Source: Salinispora vitiensis (GTDB lineage: Bacteria; Actinomycetota; Actinomycetes; Mycobacteriales; Micromonosporaceae). From it: 64,000 bases of DNA. Within the stretch, counting starts at the first letter, position 1, and every line of letters starts with the position of its first letter. Below the pieces are notes generated by a model. The model saw only the letters and a list, made by a program, of their open reading frames with translations, was not told the DNA's origin and searched no databases. Below are positions 7,660-15,822 of this stretch, piece by piece. A program made the position numbers and the translations under genes. The stretch is taken from contig NZ_KB900388.1 of the NCBI RefSeq assembly GCF_000378825.1, positions 2,611,818-2,675,817 on the forward strand. The letters are read 5' to 3'.

Positions 7660-8856
7660 CTAACCAGGTTTGCTGTCCGCTGGTAGTCGGCGTCCCGGGG
7701 CGTACTCCACGCACAGGTCACGCAAGGTCGCGGCCTCCGGTGCCCCCGACTGTTCCACCTTTGTCAACAGTTCCGCAGCTCGCCACCAGTTCGACGGCAC
7801 CACCCGCCCGGACGCCACAGCCTGCACCCCTAGAGCGACCGCCTCGTCGGGCTGACCGGCGGCGACCAGGGCAAGGCCAAGATCGAGACGAGCTGACGCG
7901 GACCGGCGAGGCCGCGCTCCCCCAGTTCCGTGCGGGTCCAAGTCAGCCAGCACCGCCCGCGCTACCTGCTCGGCACCGGGGTCCCCCGCCCACGCCAACG
8001 TCGTGGCCGTATAGGCGGCAGCCTTGGCCGGGTCATAACGATAGTGGTGCTCGGCCCGCTCCGGAACGGGCAGATTCGCCGTCAACCGCTCCACCCGGTC
8101 CAACGCTCGACGGGTCGCACCGACCTCGCCCATCCGGGCCCACGCGCGCGCCTCCTGAGCGGTCGCCTGGATGCGAGCAGAGCTGCCCTTCGGGGCAACC
8201 CGCTGAGCTTGATTGGAAAGATCGAGCGCCCTCCGGTAGTCACCTTGAGTCAGCACGTCCCAGGCCCGGGTTTCCAGGCACCATGCCTGAATCTCACCGT
8301 GCTCGGCATGTTCGGCAAGGTCCCGCGCAGCTCGCAGGTGGGCAGCCGCAGCGACCCGCTGCCGAAGGTCAATGTGAACGGTCGCCCGCAGCACCGCCAA
8401 CCAGGCACCAGCAACCAACAACCGCCGTTGTTGAGCAAGCGTGACCCGTCCATCCAGTAGCCGCCGCACAACGGCGAGGTGCCGCCGTACCAGCGGCAAC
8501 AGGTCCGCCGGAGCCAATGTCGGATAGGAACTGGCCAGGTCGTCAACGCCCTGCTCGATCCGGTCGAGCACCTCTCCACTCACATCGCTGGCGGCGACTC
8601 TCGCCCGGAGTTCGCCGGCCTCCGCCGCATGGTCGATCGGCGCGTCAACCAGGCGAGCCAGCACGCCTCCCGCGCCGAGAATCCGGTCCAGGTGGCGCGC
8701 CGTGTCGGGCGTCGGAGCCTTGAATCCTGCCTCCAGCTCCTGCAGATGGCTCTTACTCCGATGAGCGAGCTGCCCGAGGGATCGAAACGACAGACCACGC
8801 CGCTCCCGGAACTCACGCAGTGCTACCCCGAAGCGCGGATCGACGGACGAGGCCAT
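7660..8856 (-). CDS. XRE-family regulator with helical-repeat C-terminus, locus A
   Basis: The 398-residue protein has an N-terminal Cro/C1 HTH (residues 8-62, FRERRGLSFRSLGQLAHRSKSHLQELE). About 330 residues of Ala/Leu-rich paired helices follow, looking like TPR-type repeats. This build is common in actinomycete regulators where the repeats sense a peptide or partner protein. The start matches the usual family length. It heads a minus-strand set of three overlapping small genes and endonuclease V. TACCGTCAAC (8911-8920, minus) lies 55-64 bases upstream; the same decamer sits at a similar distance before the regulator at 46106. Confidence 0.85.
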   Translation of the reverse strand: MASSVDPRFGVALREFRERRGLSFRSLGQLAHRSKSHLQELEAGFKAPTPDTARHLDRILGAGGVLARLVDAPIDHAAEAGELRARVAASDVSGEVLDRIEQGVDDLASSYPTLAPADLLPLVRRHLAVVRRLLDGRVTLAQQRRLLVAGAWLAVLRATVHIDLRQRVAAAAHLRAARDLAEHAEHGEIQAWCLETRAWDVLTQGDYRRALDLSNQAQRVAPKGSSARIQATAQEARAWARMGEVGATRRALDRVERLTANLPVPERAEHHYRYDPAKAAAYTATTLAWAGDPGAEQVARAVLADLDPHGTGGARPRRSASARLDLGLALVAAGQPDEAVALGVQAVASGRVVPSNWWRAAELLTKVEQSGAPEAATLRDLCVEYAPGRRLPADSKPG

Positions 8857-9030
8857 AACGCCACTCCAAGCTCAACAGGCCCGGCGCGAACTCACCCAGC
8901 CAGCCATCACGTTGACGGTACCCCGAACGTCATGAATCGCTATCCCTCGACACGTCACCGGCCGCATCGATGCCACCCTCCACCCCGATGCTGTCCCCTA
9001 CAGCTCCCCGCGGGCCGCACGCCGAGTGGG

Positions 9031-9942
9031 TCACTGAGGGCCGCGGCGCAGATCAGTCACTTCGGCGGACGGGGTAAAGCCGGCCGACGCATAGGTGGCC
9101 ATAGCACCGGCGTTGGAGCTCTGCACGCACACGCCCGCGCTGGAGGCACCCAGGTCGCGAAGGGTCGCGGCGGCGGCGAGCGTGACCGCGGTGCCGTAGC
9201 CACGGCCACGGTGACCATGGTGGACGCCGATCGGTTCCAGCAGTCCCGGCCGCCCGGGGCCGGCTGACCACACGGCCGCCACCGCCACGGCATCGTCGTT
9301 CTCGTCGAATAGGGCGAGGCTACGTGCGTCACCGTAGAACGGGCCACCGGCCATCGTGAGCCAACGCCCGACCGTACGGCGTCGGTCGGCATCAGTGCGG
9401 ACCGAGCCACGGAATGCGGACCAGTGGACGGCGACCCACACCTCGGCGCGATCGGGCTCGATCGTCTCGACGCGCAGACCGCGCTCCTCCACCGGATCCG
9501 AGAGGGTTCGATGGAACGTTGTCCACGGCTCGTCCCGTTCCCAACCCCGCTCCAGCAGCAGCTGGGTCAGGAGCTCCGCACCCCGGGCTTCAACGGTCAC
9601 GCCACCGTCGCCGGCCAGGACACCACCTGCCGGGTCGTCCAGATCGGCGGTGAGCCGGCGGGCCAGTGCCGCATCCTCGCACCGGTGCGGAGCGACCGCC
9701 AGGCGCACCAGCCCCCGGCCGTCCAGCAGCCCGATCGCGAGAACTTCCCCGTCGCACGACCACATCCGAATCGCAGCGGCGGTAGCCTCGGCACCGTTTT
9801 GCGAGTGCCAGCCGAGATCGCCGGAGTGCAGCTGCAGCGCTCCCTCGTCGAGCTGCCACCGCTTGAGCACGTCGGCCGCTGATGACAGCTCGTCGACCTT
9901 CGGAGTGCTCACAATGATGCTCATCGACGCATCCAATCCCAC
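9031..9942 (-). CDS. GNAT-family N-acetyltransferase (tandem GNAT-like)
   Basis: Predicted acyl-CoA-dependent acetyltransferase of 303 residues. The C-terminal domain holds the acetyl-CoA pyrophosphate loop pattern HHGHRGRGYGTA, preceded by an LLEPIGV beta strand and followed by VCVQSSNAGAMATYASAGF, a standard GNAT ending. The N-terminal half is probably a second, degenerate GNAT fold. The GTG at 9942 has AGGA 6 bases upstream; an ATG at 9924 is the alternative. Substrate unknown. It lies between locus A and the acylase gene, transcribed in the same direction. Confidence 0.8.
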   Translation of the reverse strand: MGLDASMSIIVSTPKVDELSSAADVLKRWQLDEGALQLHSGDLGWHSQNGAEATAAAIRMWSCDGEVLAIGLLDGRGLVRLAVAPHRCEDAALARRLTADLDDPAGGVLAGDGGVTVEARGAELLTQLLLERGWERDEPWTTFHRTLSDPVEERGLRVETIEPDRAEVWVAVHWSAFRGSVRTDADRRRTVGRWLTMAGGPFYGDARSLALFDENDDAVAVAAVWSAGPGRPGLLEPIGVHHGHRGRGYGTAVTLAAAATLRDLGASSAGVCVQSSNAGAMATYASAGFTPSAEVTDLRRGPQ

Positions 9943-10031
9943 GAATCGTCCTGGCACCAGCAGGTTTCGCCGGTAGCCGCTCGGTGGGTCCGGTGGCCGG
10001 TGGGGCTGGCCCACCGGCCACCGGACCGCGG

Positions 10032-12368
10032 TCAGTCGCGTCGCTCCCCCACCCGGTACGTGACCAGGTTCGGGTCGGCTTGGAGCTGGCGCTGCGTGAA
10101 TTTGATGGTGTCCCAGCCCTTCTCCGAGTACAGCCGGGTCTGATCGGCGTACCAGGGGGAGTTCGGGTTGGCCGACTGCGAGTAGGTGAGGATCTGCCGG
10201 CCCGACGGCCCGTCCCTACCCAGCTCGACGGCCATCAAGAACGAGGTGCCTTGGGAAATCTTGGAATAGCCGACGCCGGGCTCAAACCCACCTTCGATCA
10301 GGTTGAAGACGCCGGCGACGTCACGTCCACCGTGGATCGGAATCTGTTCGGCGCCACGCGGCTCGGTCTGGATGTCGCCGAGCCGGGCGTCGAGCGGAAT
10401 GCCGTCCAGCTTCTGGACGGCATTCGCGAGCGCGGTCCGCACCTCCGGGTCGTCGACGGCGAGCCGGCTCGGTGTGGTCAGCGGGGCGGTCGGGTCGAAC
10501 GGGTCGGCGAAGCGCAGGCCCTTGGCCAGGGCGAACTCGGTGAACAGGTGTGCGCCTCGGCTGTCCAGATCGACCCGCAGATCCCACCCGCGCAGGGCGG
10601 CGCAAGCCGCGGTCAGGTCGACGGTGGCGCCGTCGGAGGTGGTCGCCGTCGGCTCCGCCTCGCAGCTCCGGACCAGGTCGTCGCGGACCAGTTCACCGCC
10701 GTAGGCCCGGTTGCCGAGGGCCACGTCCCACAGGTTGCTGGTGGTGAAGCCCCTCCCGGGAAGTCCATCGGTGCCGGTGCGGCGCTGCTGCACCTGGTGC
10801 ACGCCGAGCCGGGTCCGCAGGCTGCGCTGGGTCTGCTCGTCGCCGACGATGCGCGGGTAGCCCTCCAGCGGATGCTCCGGATTGGCCAGCCAGTAGCTGT
10901 CGTTGGAGTTGGCCACGTAGTCACCGCGGACCAGGGCGGGCAGGTTGGCCGGGCCGAGGATGCCGGGCACCGCGGCATCCGGATCCCGGCCCAACTCGCA
11001 CGAGGAACGGGACCCGTCGAGGACCGCCTCGCCCTCGCTCTCGTACCAGTCCTGGAAGGGGGCCGGAATGCAGGCGGCGGCCAGCGAGTCGGTCACCCGG
11101 GGCACGACCGAATGGTCGGCGTAAAGGGCCTGGCCGCGACGGTCAACGGCGACGACGTTGACCCAGGGCAGGAACTGCCGCTCGTCCAACACCGTCCGCA
11201 GCTCGCCCACCGACCCGGCCTGCCCCATGGCCAGCCAGCCGTCGAGTGCGCGGTTGTTGGTGGCGTTGGCGTCCGTGATCGCGTACGCCGTGGTGGTGGT
11301 CCATTCGAACTGACCGGGCACCACGACGACCGGGCCGAAGTGGGTGTCGTAGAGGGTCCGGCTGACCGGCCCGTCGGGAGTCTGGACGGTGACCGTGCGG
11401 GCGGTCATCTTCCGGGGCTCGCCGTCGTAGCGGTAGCTGGTCGGGTCACCGGGCACCAGCTCCAGCCGGTGCCAGACGAATCTCTTGGCGACGGAGACGG
11501 TGTGGCTCCAGGCGACCTGGCCGTTGTGGCCGATCTCGATGATTGGGCCACCGACCCCGGCAGCGCCCTCGACGTCGTAGCGGCCGGGCACCTTGAGACG
11601 CATCCGGTAGAAGCGGTCGGCGCCGTCCCACGGAAAGTGCGGGTTGGCCAGCAGCATGCCGGCGCCGCTGGTGGTGGCGTCCCGCCCCAAGCCGTACGCG
11701 TTGCTGCCCAACCCAGTGGGCATGCCCTCAGAGCCGGCGACCACTGCCGCCTGCGGGGCGCTCGGCGGCACGCTGTTTCTGCTGGCGGTGGGGGGCGCAG
11801 CGGCGACTATGCCGCCGGCAAGAGCACCAGAGCTGGTCAGGACCATCTGGGCCCAGTGCGCCCGCCACATGTCCAGTTCGCTGATCGGGCGTACCCACTC
11901 CTTCCCGGCACAGGCCGGGTCGGTGATCGCCTTCCCGTCCCGGAGGTACGCGTTGTAGCCGGCGGCGAAGCCACGAATCTGGTCGCGCACCTGTGTGGAG
12001 GGTGCCCGGACGCCGTCGTGGGGACCATCGAGCAACTTCTCGGCAGCCTGGTCGTCGATGGCCTTCTGATGGAAGAGGTCGCTGCTGACGTTGTCGGTGT
12101 CCGCGCCGAACCAGCGGGACCGTTCGGCGCGAACCGTCACCATCCGCTCGGCGATCAGGCAGATGTTGTCCTCGGCTTGCACGTAGCCCGCACCGAAGCC
12201 GAGGCTGGCGAAGTCACGGGCGGTGATGTGCGGCACGCCGTACGACGCGCGCTGGATCAGGGCCGAGTAGCCATCGCCGTACGCGACAGCGGTGCTGCCG
12301 GTGACGGTGAGGCCGGCGGCGGCCAGTCCGACGACGGTGGCCGCGGCGGCGAGCCGGCGCCGGCTCAT
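10032..12368 (-). CDS. penicillin-acylase-family amidohydrolase, aculeacin A acylase-like
   Basis: Secreted Ntn hydrolase that removes acyl chains from amides (echinocandins, acyl-homoserine lactones or penicillins in characterised relatives). The 778-residue precursor has a signal sequence (residues 1-30). An alpha chain (RASYGVPHITA) follows, then a spacer ending at Gly221, and a beta chain beginning Ser222 in GSNAYGLG, the autocatalytic nucleophile. Downstream landmarks ANPHFPW, HTVS and NSNDSYWLA are retained. As I recall the Actinoplanes aculeacin A acylase sequence, it resembles this protein along its whole length. The ATG at 12368 is preferred; an in-frame ATG at 12416 would add 16 charged residues. 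Quorum-quenching or antibiotic-modifying roles are inference. Confidence 0.92.
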   Translation of the reverse strand: MSRRRLAAAATVVGLAAAGLTVTGSTAVAYGDGYSALIQRASYGVPHITARDFASLGFGAGYVQAEDNICLIAERMVTVRAERSRWFGADTDNVSSDLFHQKAIDDQAAEKLLDGPHDGVRAPSTQVRDQIRGFAAGYNAYLRDGKAITDPACAGKEWVRPISELDMWRAHWAQMVLTSSGALAGGIVAAAPPTASRNSVPPSAPQAAVVAGSEGMPTGLGSNAYGLGRDATTSGAGMLLANPHFPWDGADRFYRMRLKVPGRYDVEGAAGVGGPIIEIGHNGQVAWSHTVSVAKRFVWHRLELVPGDPTSYRYDGEPRKMTARTVTVQTPDGPVSRTLYDTHFGPVVVVPGQFEWTTTTAYAITDANATNNRALDGWLAMGQAGSVGELRTVLDERQFLPWVNVVAVDRRGQALYADHSVVPRVTDSLAAACIPAPFQDWYESEGEAVLDGSRSSCELGRDPDAAVPGILGPANLPALVRGDYVANSNDSYWLANPEHPLEGYPRIVGDEQTQRSLRTRLGVHQVQQRRTGTDGLPGRGFTTSNLWDVALGNRAYGGELVRDDLVRSCEAEPTATTSDGATVDLTAACAALRGWDLRVDLDSRGAHLFTEFALAKGLRFADPFDPTAPLTTPSRLAVDDPEVRTALANAVQKLDGIPLDARLGDIQTEPRGAEQIPIHGGRDVAGVFNLIEGGFEPGVGYSKISQGTSFLMAVELGRDGPSGRQILTYSQSANPNSPWYADQTRLYSEKGWDTIKFTQRQLQADPNLVTYRVGERRD

Positions 12369-12518
12369 CGGTGGGCTCTCTTCACGGTGCGTCCTCCCAC
12401 GTAGTGCTTTGTCCATGCTCGACGGACGCTAGCGGTGGGGACCGCACCAGACATCAGTAGCTGACCATGAGCTTTCGTCAGGGTTCACCCCGAGGGGCCG
12501 CTCGACGATGATGACCAG

Positions 12519-13151
12519 ATGGACGACCTCAGCATCCGCGACCGGGTCCCCGTCGACCTGCGAAGCTGCATCTCAGTCCTCGCGGAGGTGCACCGGCGGG
12601 ACCGCTACCCGCTGAACTGGCCCGCCGACCCATACCGGTGGTTGTCCCCCGACAACACCCGCCACGCCTGGATCGCCGAGCGCGGAAACATCGTCGTCGG
12701 CCACGTCGCCGTCCATTGCCCCGTCGCCACAACCGACCCCGTCGCTGCGACCGGCCCTGGCTCCGCGACCGGCCCTGTCACTGCGACCGGCCCTGGTGGC
12801 TCCGCGACCGTGGCCGAGGTCAGCCGGCTGTTCGTCGCGCCGGCCGCCCGTCGCCACAACACCGCGACCAAGCTCCTGCACCACGCCCGCCAGTGGGCCG
12901 CCGAGCACCAACTCGACCTCACGCTGGAGATCGTTGACGAACCCGGGTCAGCCGCCGCAATCGCCCTGTACGAGCGCACCGGCTGGCGACACACCCACAC
13001 CGCAACCGCCGACTGGACCAGCCCCGGCGGCCGACCCGTACGGCTGCGCCGCTACACCCTCCGCGAAACACCGGACCGGGGCGTCGGACCCTTCGGGCGA
13101 TCCGGTCCTCGACGAGGGCGCGGCCCCGCCGATCGGGCCGGCGGTCGGTAG
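12519..13151 (+). CDS. GNAT-family N-acetyltransferase with low-complexity insert
   Basis: Acetyltransferase of 210 residues. It contains a beta strand VAEVSRLFVAP, a CoA-loop region AARRHNTATKLLHHA and a C-terminal AIALYERTGW signature. Between two core strands there is an insert of about 25 residues made of repeats of Ala-Thr-Gly-Pro, encoded by copies of GCGACCGGCCCTG spaced 18 bp apart (12747, 12765, 12783). The last 30 residues are Arg/Gly-rich and overlap the 3' end of the convergent DUF418 remnant by 100 bp, so the original stop may have been lost. Substrate unknown. Confidence 0.75.
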   Translation: MDDLSIRDRVPVDLRSCISVLAEVHRRDRYPLNWPADPYRWLSPDNTRHAWIAERGNIVVGHVAVHCPVATTDPVAATGPGSATGPVTATGPGGSATVAEVSRLFVAPAARRHNTATKLLHHARQWAAEHQLDLTLEIVDEPGSAAAIALYERTGWRHTHTATADWTSPGGRPVRLRRYTLRETPDRGVGPFGRSGPRRGRGPADRAGGR

Positions 13152-14153
13152 GTGAGCCGGCGTAGCAGCACCTCGGCCGGGCCACGGACGGAGAGCCGGT
13201 CCATCAACAGCGCGCTGAGAACGCCGACGACCCAGACACCGACCGCCACCGCAGAGTTCACCGCGATGCCGAAGTTGTCACCCAGCCCAAAAAAGTCCGG
13301 ATCGAAGAGGACGAGGAACAGCAGGGATTGGCTCAGATACAGAGTCAAGGAGCGTTGCCCGCTCACCGACAGTGCCTTTACCAGCGGGCCTGGAGACTGC
13401 CGCACGGCAGCCGCGAGTAGCGCAAAAAGGGCCAGATAACCTGCTGCGGCGGCATACCCGCCCGCCAGGTGAAGCGTTCCCGCGACCGCACTGATACCGA
13501 GTGCCGGGTCAGTCCATATTGATGCCGCCATCAGCGCCGAGGGCACCCCCGCAAGGATGCCGACCGCCAGTCCGGCAACCGCGACCAGGCCCAGTAGCCG
13601 TTTCCGCTCCGGCCCCCAGGCCAAGACTGACCTACGCCCCGCATAGACACCGAACAGCACCGCCGGCATCAGGCCGAACAGGCGAATCGCCCCCACGGCC
13701 CACTCACCTACCCTCGCCTGCAACGCCCCGAGGGCTTCACCGCCGAATATCGTCGGCGTCGCCGTGACCACCTCCGCTTGGCCAAGCGCCTCCGCGGGCA
13801 GCCCGCGGAGGGCACCGGACAGCAGGGCGAGCGCCGTCAGCGACAGGGCCACGGTCACTGAGCCGCACCACGAGCCCGGCGAAGAGGAGGGCACACAACC
13901 CGTAGAGCGCAACGATGTCCGCCGTGAACAACAGCATGCCGTGCACGAACCCGATGGCCACCAACCAGATGCCACGTCGACGCAACAGCCGAGTGGAACG
14001 CCCCGCTTCTACCGAACCCCGGTTCTGTAGAAGCTGCGTGAGACCATAGCCGAACAACGCGGCGAAAAGCGGAAAGGCCCGGCCGTCAACCAAGACCATC
14101 CGCACCACGGTGAAAACGCTGTCGAGCACAGATTGCTCGAACGGCAACCACAC
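13052..14153 (-). pseudogene. DUF418-family membrane protein, frameshifted and 5'-truncated
   Basis: Two overlapping minus-strand frames together encode one polytopic membrane protein. The first (to about 13860) carries FPLFAALFGYGLTQLLQNRG and HGMLLFTADIVALYGLCALL. The second continues with TALALLSGAL, several helices, GQRSLTLYLSQSLLF and ends near LLRRLTYR, all typical of DUF418. The frame changes between about 13855 and 13870. The usual N-terminal DALRGFALLGI segment is absent, and coding begins abruptly at GTG 14153. A sequencing error could explain the shift but not the missing front. The C-terminal tail past LRRLTYR overlaps the GNAT gene. Confidence 0.7.
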
Positions 14154-14599
14154 CGTTCACCTCAGGTTCCTACTCGAACGAGGGAGATGTCGATGTCAGT
14201 CACGCTATCGGCCACCACTTCGGATGGCACTGAAGCCAACCACCGTACCGCCGGTAGGGATAACCCATCCACGGTCACGATGACGCAACGTGCAGTTGAC
14301 GAAATGTGCCAGGTTCTTGTCGGCTATGCGCCCGCCTCTCCGGACGCCTCCTGACAGAACGAGGCTGGTTCACCTACCGTCGCCCCATGGAGGGGGATCT
14401 TCGCCGGCTTGGGCCTGATGCTCTGTGCAGGGTTTGCCTGCCTCTTCCTCGTCGCTGTCGTAGGGCTGCTCGCAGCCGGGTGGAGACCAAGGGCTGACGG
14501 GCCACTCTCGGATTCGGGAAGCGGGCCCTGGCCCCGAAGTAGGGCTACGGGTGCTCCGAGCTGCGCGGGCACCAGAGCCAGAACGGCCGCCACGAGCCG
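14154..14599. other. gene-poor stretch with weak small frames
   Basis: No gene with good support. One plus-strand frame from 14193 has a ribosome site (listed separately). Another from about 14409 encodes a single hydrophobic helix (FACLFLVAVVGLLAAGW) but lacks a natural start, as the helix begins upstream of the first ATG. This may be debris of a membrane protein, consistent with the decayed DUF418 gene next to it. Confidence 0.35.
14193..14354 (+). CDS. possible 53-residue hypothetical protein
   Basis: A GAGGGAG ribosome site lies 6 bases before the ATG. The product is polar with no recognised domain. Third-position GC (about 64%) is low for this genome, so coding status is doubtful. It faces away from the broken DUF418 gene. 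Confidence 0.25.
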   Translation: MSVTLSATTSDGTEANHRTAGRDNPSTVTMTQRAVDEMCQVLVGYAPASPDAS

Positions 14600-14812
14600 T
14601 TACTCTCCCCCACCGCCCCCGCCGCCCCCGCTGTCGCCGCCCCCGCTGGCACTGTCATCGCCACTCCGGCGACCGCTCCCGGCGACCCACCATCCGTCGG
14701 AGTAGGCGCTGCCCCCCAGCCCTTCCAATCGCTTGACCCGCACTTTGCGCACCACCACTATTCCGAGCACGGTAGCTAACAGAGCGGCCAACACGAACAG
14801 AACCTCGAACAT
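14600..14812 (-). CDS. small membrane protein with glycine-rich tail
   Basis: The 70-residue protein has one N-terminal transmembrane helix (FEVLFVLAALLATVLGIVVV), followed by a basic stop-transfer segment RKVRVKR and a flexible tail ending in nine glycines and a glutamate. ATG at 14812; no clear ribosome site. No family recognised. It lies downstream of the small-gene set of locus B, separated from it by an HD-gene fragment. Confidence 0.5.
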   Translation of the reverse strand: MFEVLFVLAALLATVLGIVVVRKVRVKRLEGLGGSAYSDGWWVAGSGRRSGDDSASGGGDSGGGGGGGGE

Positions 14813-14849
14813 ACGGCCAAGGTACGGCGGCGAACCGGGGCACCGCAAT

Positions 14850-14922
14850 CGACGCCGACAAGCTGGAATGCCTCGTCCAAGCCGTCGAATACCGCCACCA
14901 GGGCAGCAACAACGTCCAACGC
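14850..14922 (+). pseudogene. 73-bp fragment of the HD-domain gene (exact copy of 17348-17420)
   Basis: These 73 bases are identical to an internal part of the HD nucleotidase gene, encoding DADKLECLVQAVEY and the next residues. No start or remainder of the gene is present. The two copies are direct repeats bracketing the locus B small genes and XRE regulator. Perfect identity points to a recent duplication. Confidence 0.85.
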
Positions 14923-14945
14923 CCCGGTTCCGGCCTGATCCGAGG

Positions 14946-15242
14946 TCAGCGAGCCCACTGGGGTGCATCTCGGTTCGGTTCGGCTGGCATGGTTGCTGTC
15001 CTTCGCTGCTGTAACTCCGGCGGGTGTCGGGTCCAGCCGAGAAAGCGGTGGTGCAACGCGCCGGCCGGTGTCCAGGGCATGTCTTCGGCGGCTTGGACAA
15101 GGTGGGAGCCAAGGTAGAGCGCCAGCGACACCGGAGCGCCGACAAATTGCGCCCGCAACTCCTGCTTCCGTGTGGTGCAGGGCCAGGGCAAACCACAGCC
15201 TCCGCAGTTCCAGACGGGCATGACCGGGCCGTGGGTGGTCAC
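14946..15242 (-). CDS. small Cys-rich cassette protein (CxxCGLPWPC family), locus B
   Basis: The 98-residue protein has an N-terminal knuckle WNCGGCGLPWPC, a charged helix (TRKQELRAQF) and a conserved helical part VSLALYLGSHLVQAAEDMPWTPAG ... RFLGWTR (the second run contains a hydrophobic helix). The region encoded at 47743-48030 in locus C is a close paralogue. The knuckle looks like a small zinc or iron-sulfur site. The GTG at 15242 overlaps the preceding gene's stop (GTGA). Function unknown. Confidence 0.72.
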   Translation of the reverse strand: MTTHGPVMPVWNCGGCGLPWPCTTRKQELRAQFVGAPVSLALYLGSHLVQAAEDMPWTPAGALHHRFLGWTRHPPELQQRRTATMPAEPNRDAPQWAR

Positions 15243-15418
15243 CGCACACCGCCGAGAAACCGGGCGACGCTCGCGCGGGCCTGTCGGCTGGTCAGCCATT
15301 CCACCTGCCAACACGGGTACGGGACCAGGCGTGACCACCACGCACGGTAGCCGGCGCACAGACCGTCCACCCCTGGCCGATGCGCGAGCAGGATCCGTCT
15401 CTCGACGTCGTTGGTCAC
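15239..15418 (-). CDS. small Cys/Trp-rich cassette protein (CWQVEW family), locus B
   Basis: The 59-residue paralogue of the protein at 6973-7164: shared WWSRLV, YPCWQVEW, RQARASVARFL, with LCAGYRAWW in place of MCVGCLAWW, so one Cys differs. The GTG at 15418 overlaps the upstream stop and its own TGA overlaps the next GTG. The middle gene of a three-gene coupled set. Function unknown. Confidence 0.73.
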   Translation of the reverse strand: MTNDVERRILLAHRPGVDGLCAGYRAWWSRLVPYPCWQVEWLTSRQARASVARFLGGVR

Positions 15419-15621
15419 TGCTCTTCCTTAGCCGGCCAGTGCCGGCGGTTGATCGGGATACGGTGGCGGCTCCGACAAGGCAGATCGGCCCCACAACGGC
15501 ACAGCCACCTCCATTTGCGCCACGACCACGCCGGCCGATGTCGCCGTACCAGGGTCATCGCGACGGCGATCAGGTACTGGTCGTAGGACACTCGTCGCCT
15601 CGGTGACGTCCTGTCCCGCAT
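15415..15621 (-). CDS. small zinc-ribbon-like cassette protein (CRCG family), locus B
   Basis: The 68-residue paralogue of the protein at 7161-7355. It retains the N-terminal helix (VSYDQYLIAVAMTLVRRHR), the Trp/Arg patch, the C-x-C-G-x4-C-x3-H cluster and the IPINRRHWP ending. The ATG at 15621 has GGAGGGAG upstream. It is first of the minus-strand set, divergent from the XRE regulator at 15823. Function unknown; metal binding is inferred from the Cys/His spacing. Confidence 0.73.
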   Translation of the reverse strand: MRDRTSPRRRVSYDQYLIAVAMTLVRRHRPAWSWRKWRWLCRCGADLPCRSRHRIPINRRHWPAKEEQ

Positions 15622-15789
15622 TACTGGCTCCCTCCACCGGGCAGCACCCCATGTCCGGCCCCGAGCCACGGGACCAGATCTGGAACGTTCGGTAACTACG
15701 ACGCTACGATCACAACGACGGCGGTGGGACTCACCCGAAGTACGAGTGAGCAGGCCACATGTCCGCCACAGCGTTAATTTCACGGCGGA

Positions 15790-15808
15790 AACGTTGACCA
15801 CCGGTCAA
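15790..15808. promoter_or_regulatory. palindrome CGTTGACC-ACC-GGTCAACG before XRE gene
   Basis: Perfect inverted repeat with 8-bp arms and a 3-bp centre. It ends in the first base of the GGAGG ribosome site and 14 bases before the ATG of the locus B regulator. A repressor bound here would block its own gene. The half site resembles the TACCGTCAAC motif before the other two cassette regulators. Confidence 0.55.
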
Positions 15809-15822
15809 CGGAGGGATGACGC

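Noticed and set aside
9984..12404. 806-codon plus-strand open frame
   Set aside because: Exactly antisense to the acylase gene; composition (Gly/Val/Asp-rich without domains) is typical of a GC-rich shadow frame.
14409..14705. plus-strand frame with a hydrophobic helix and a polyproline run
   Set aside because: The helix starts before the first start codon and the proline run is the antisense of the glycine tail of the gene at 14600-14812.
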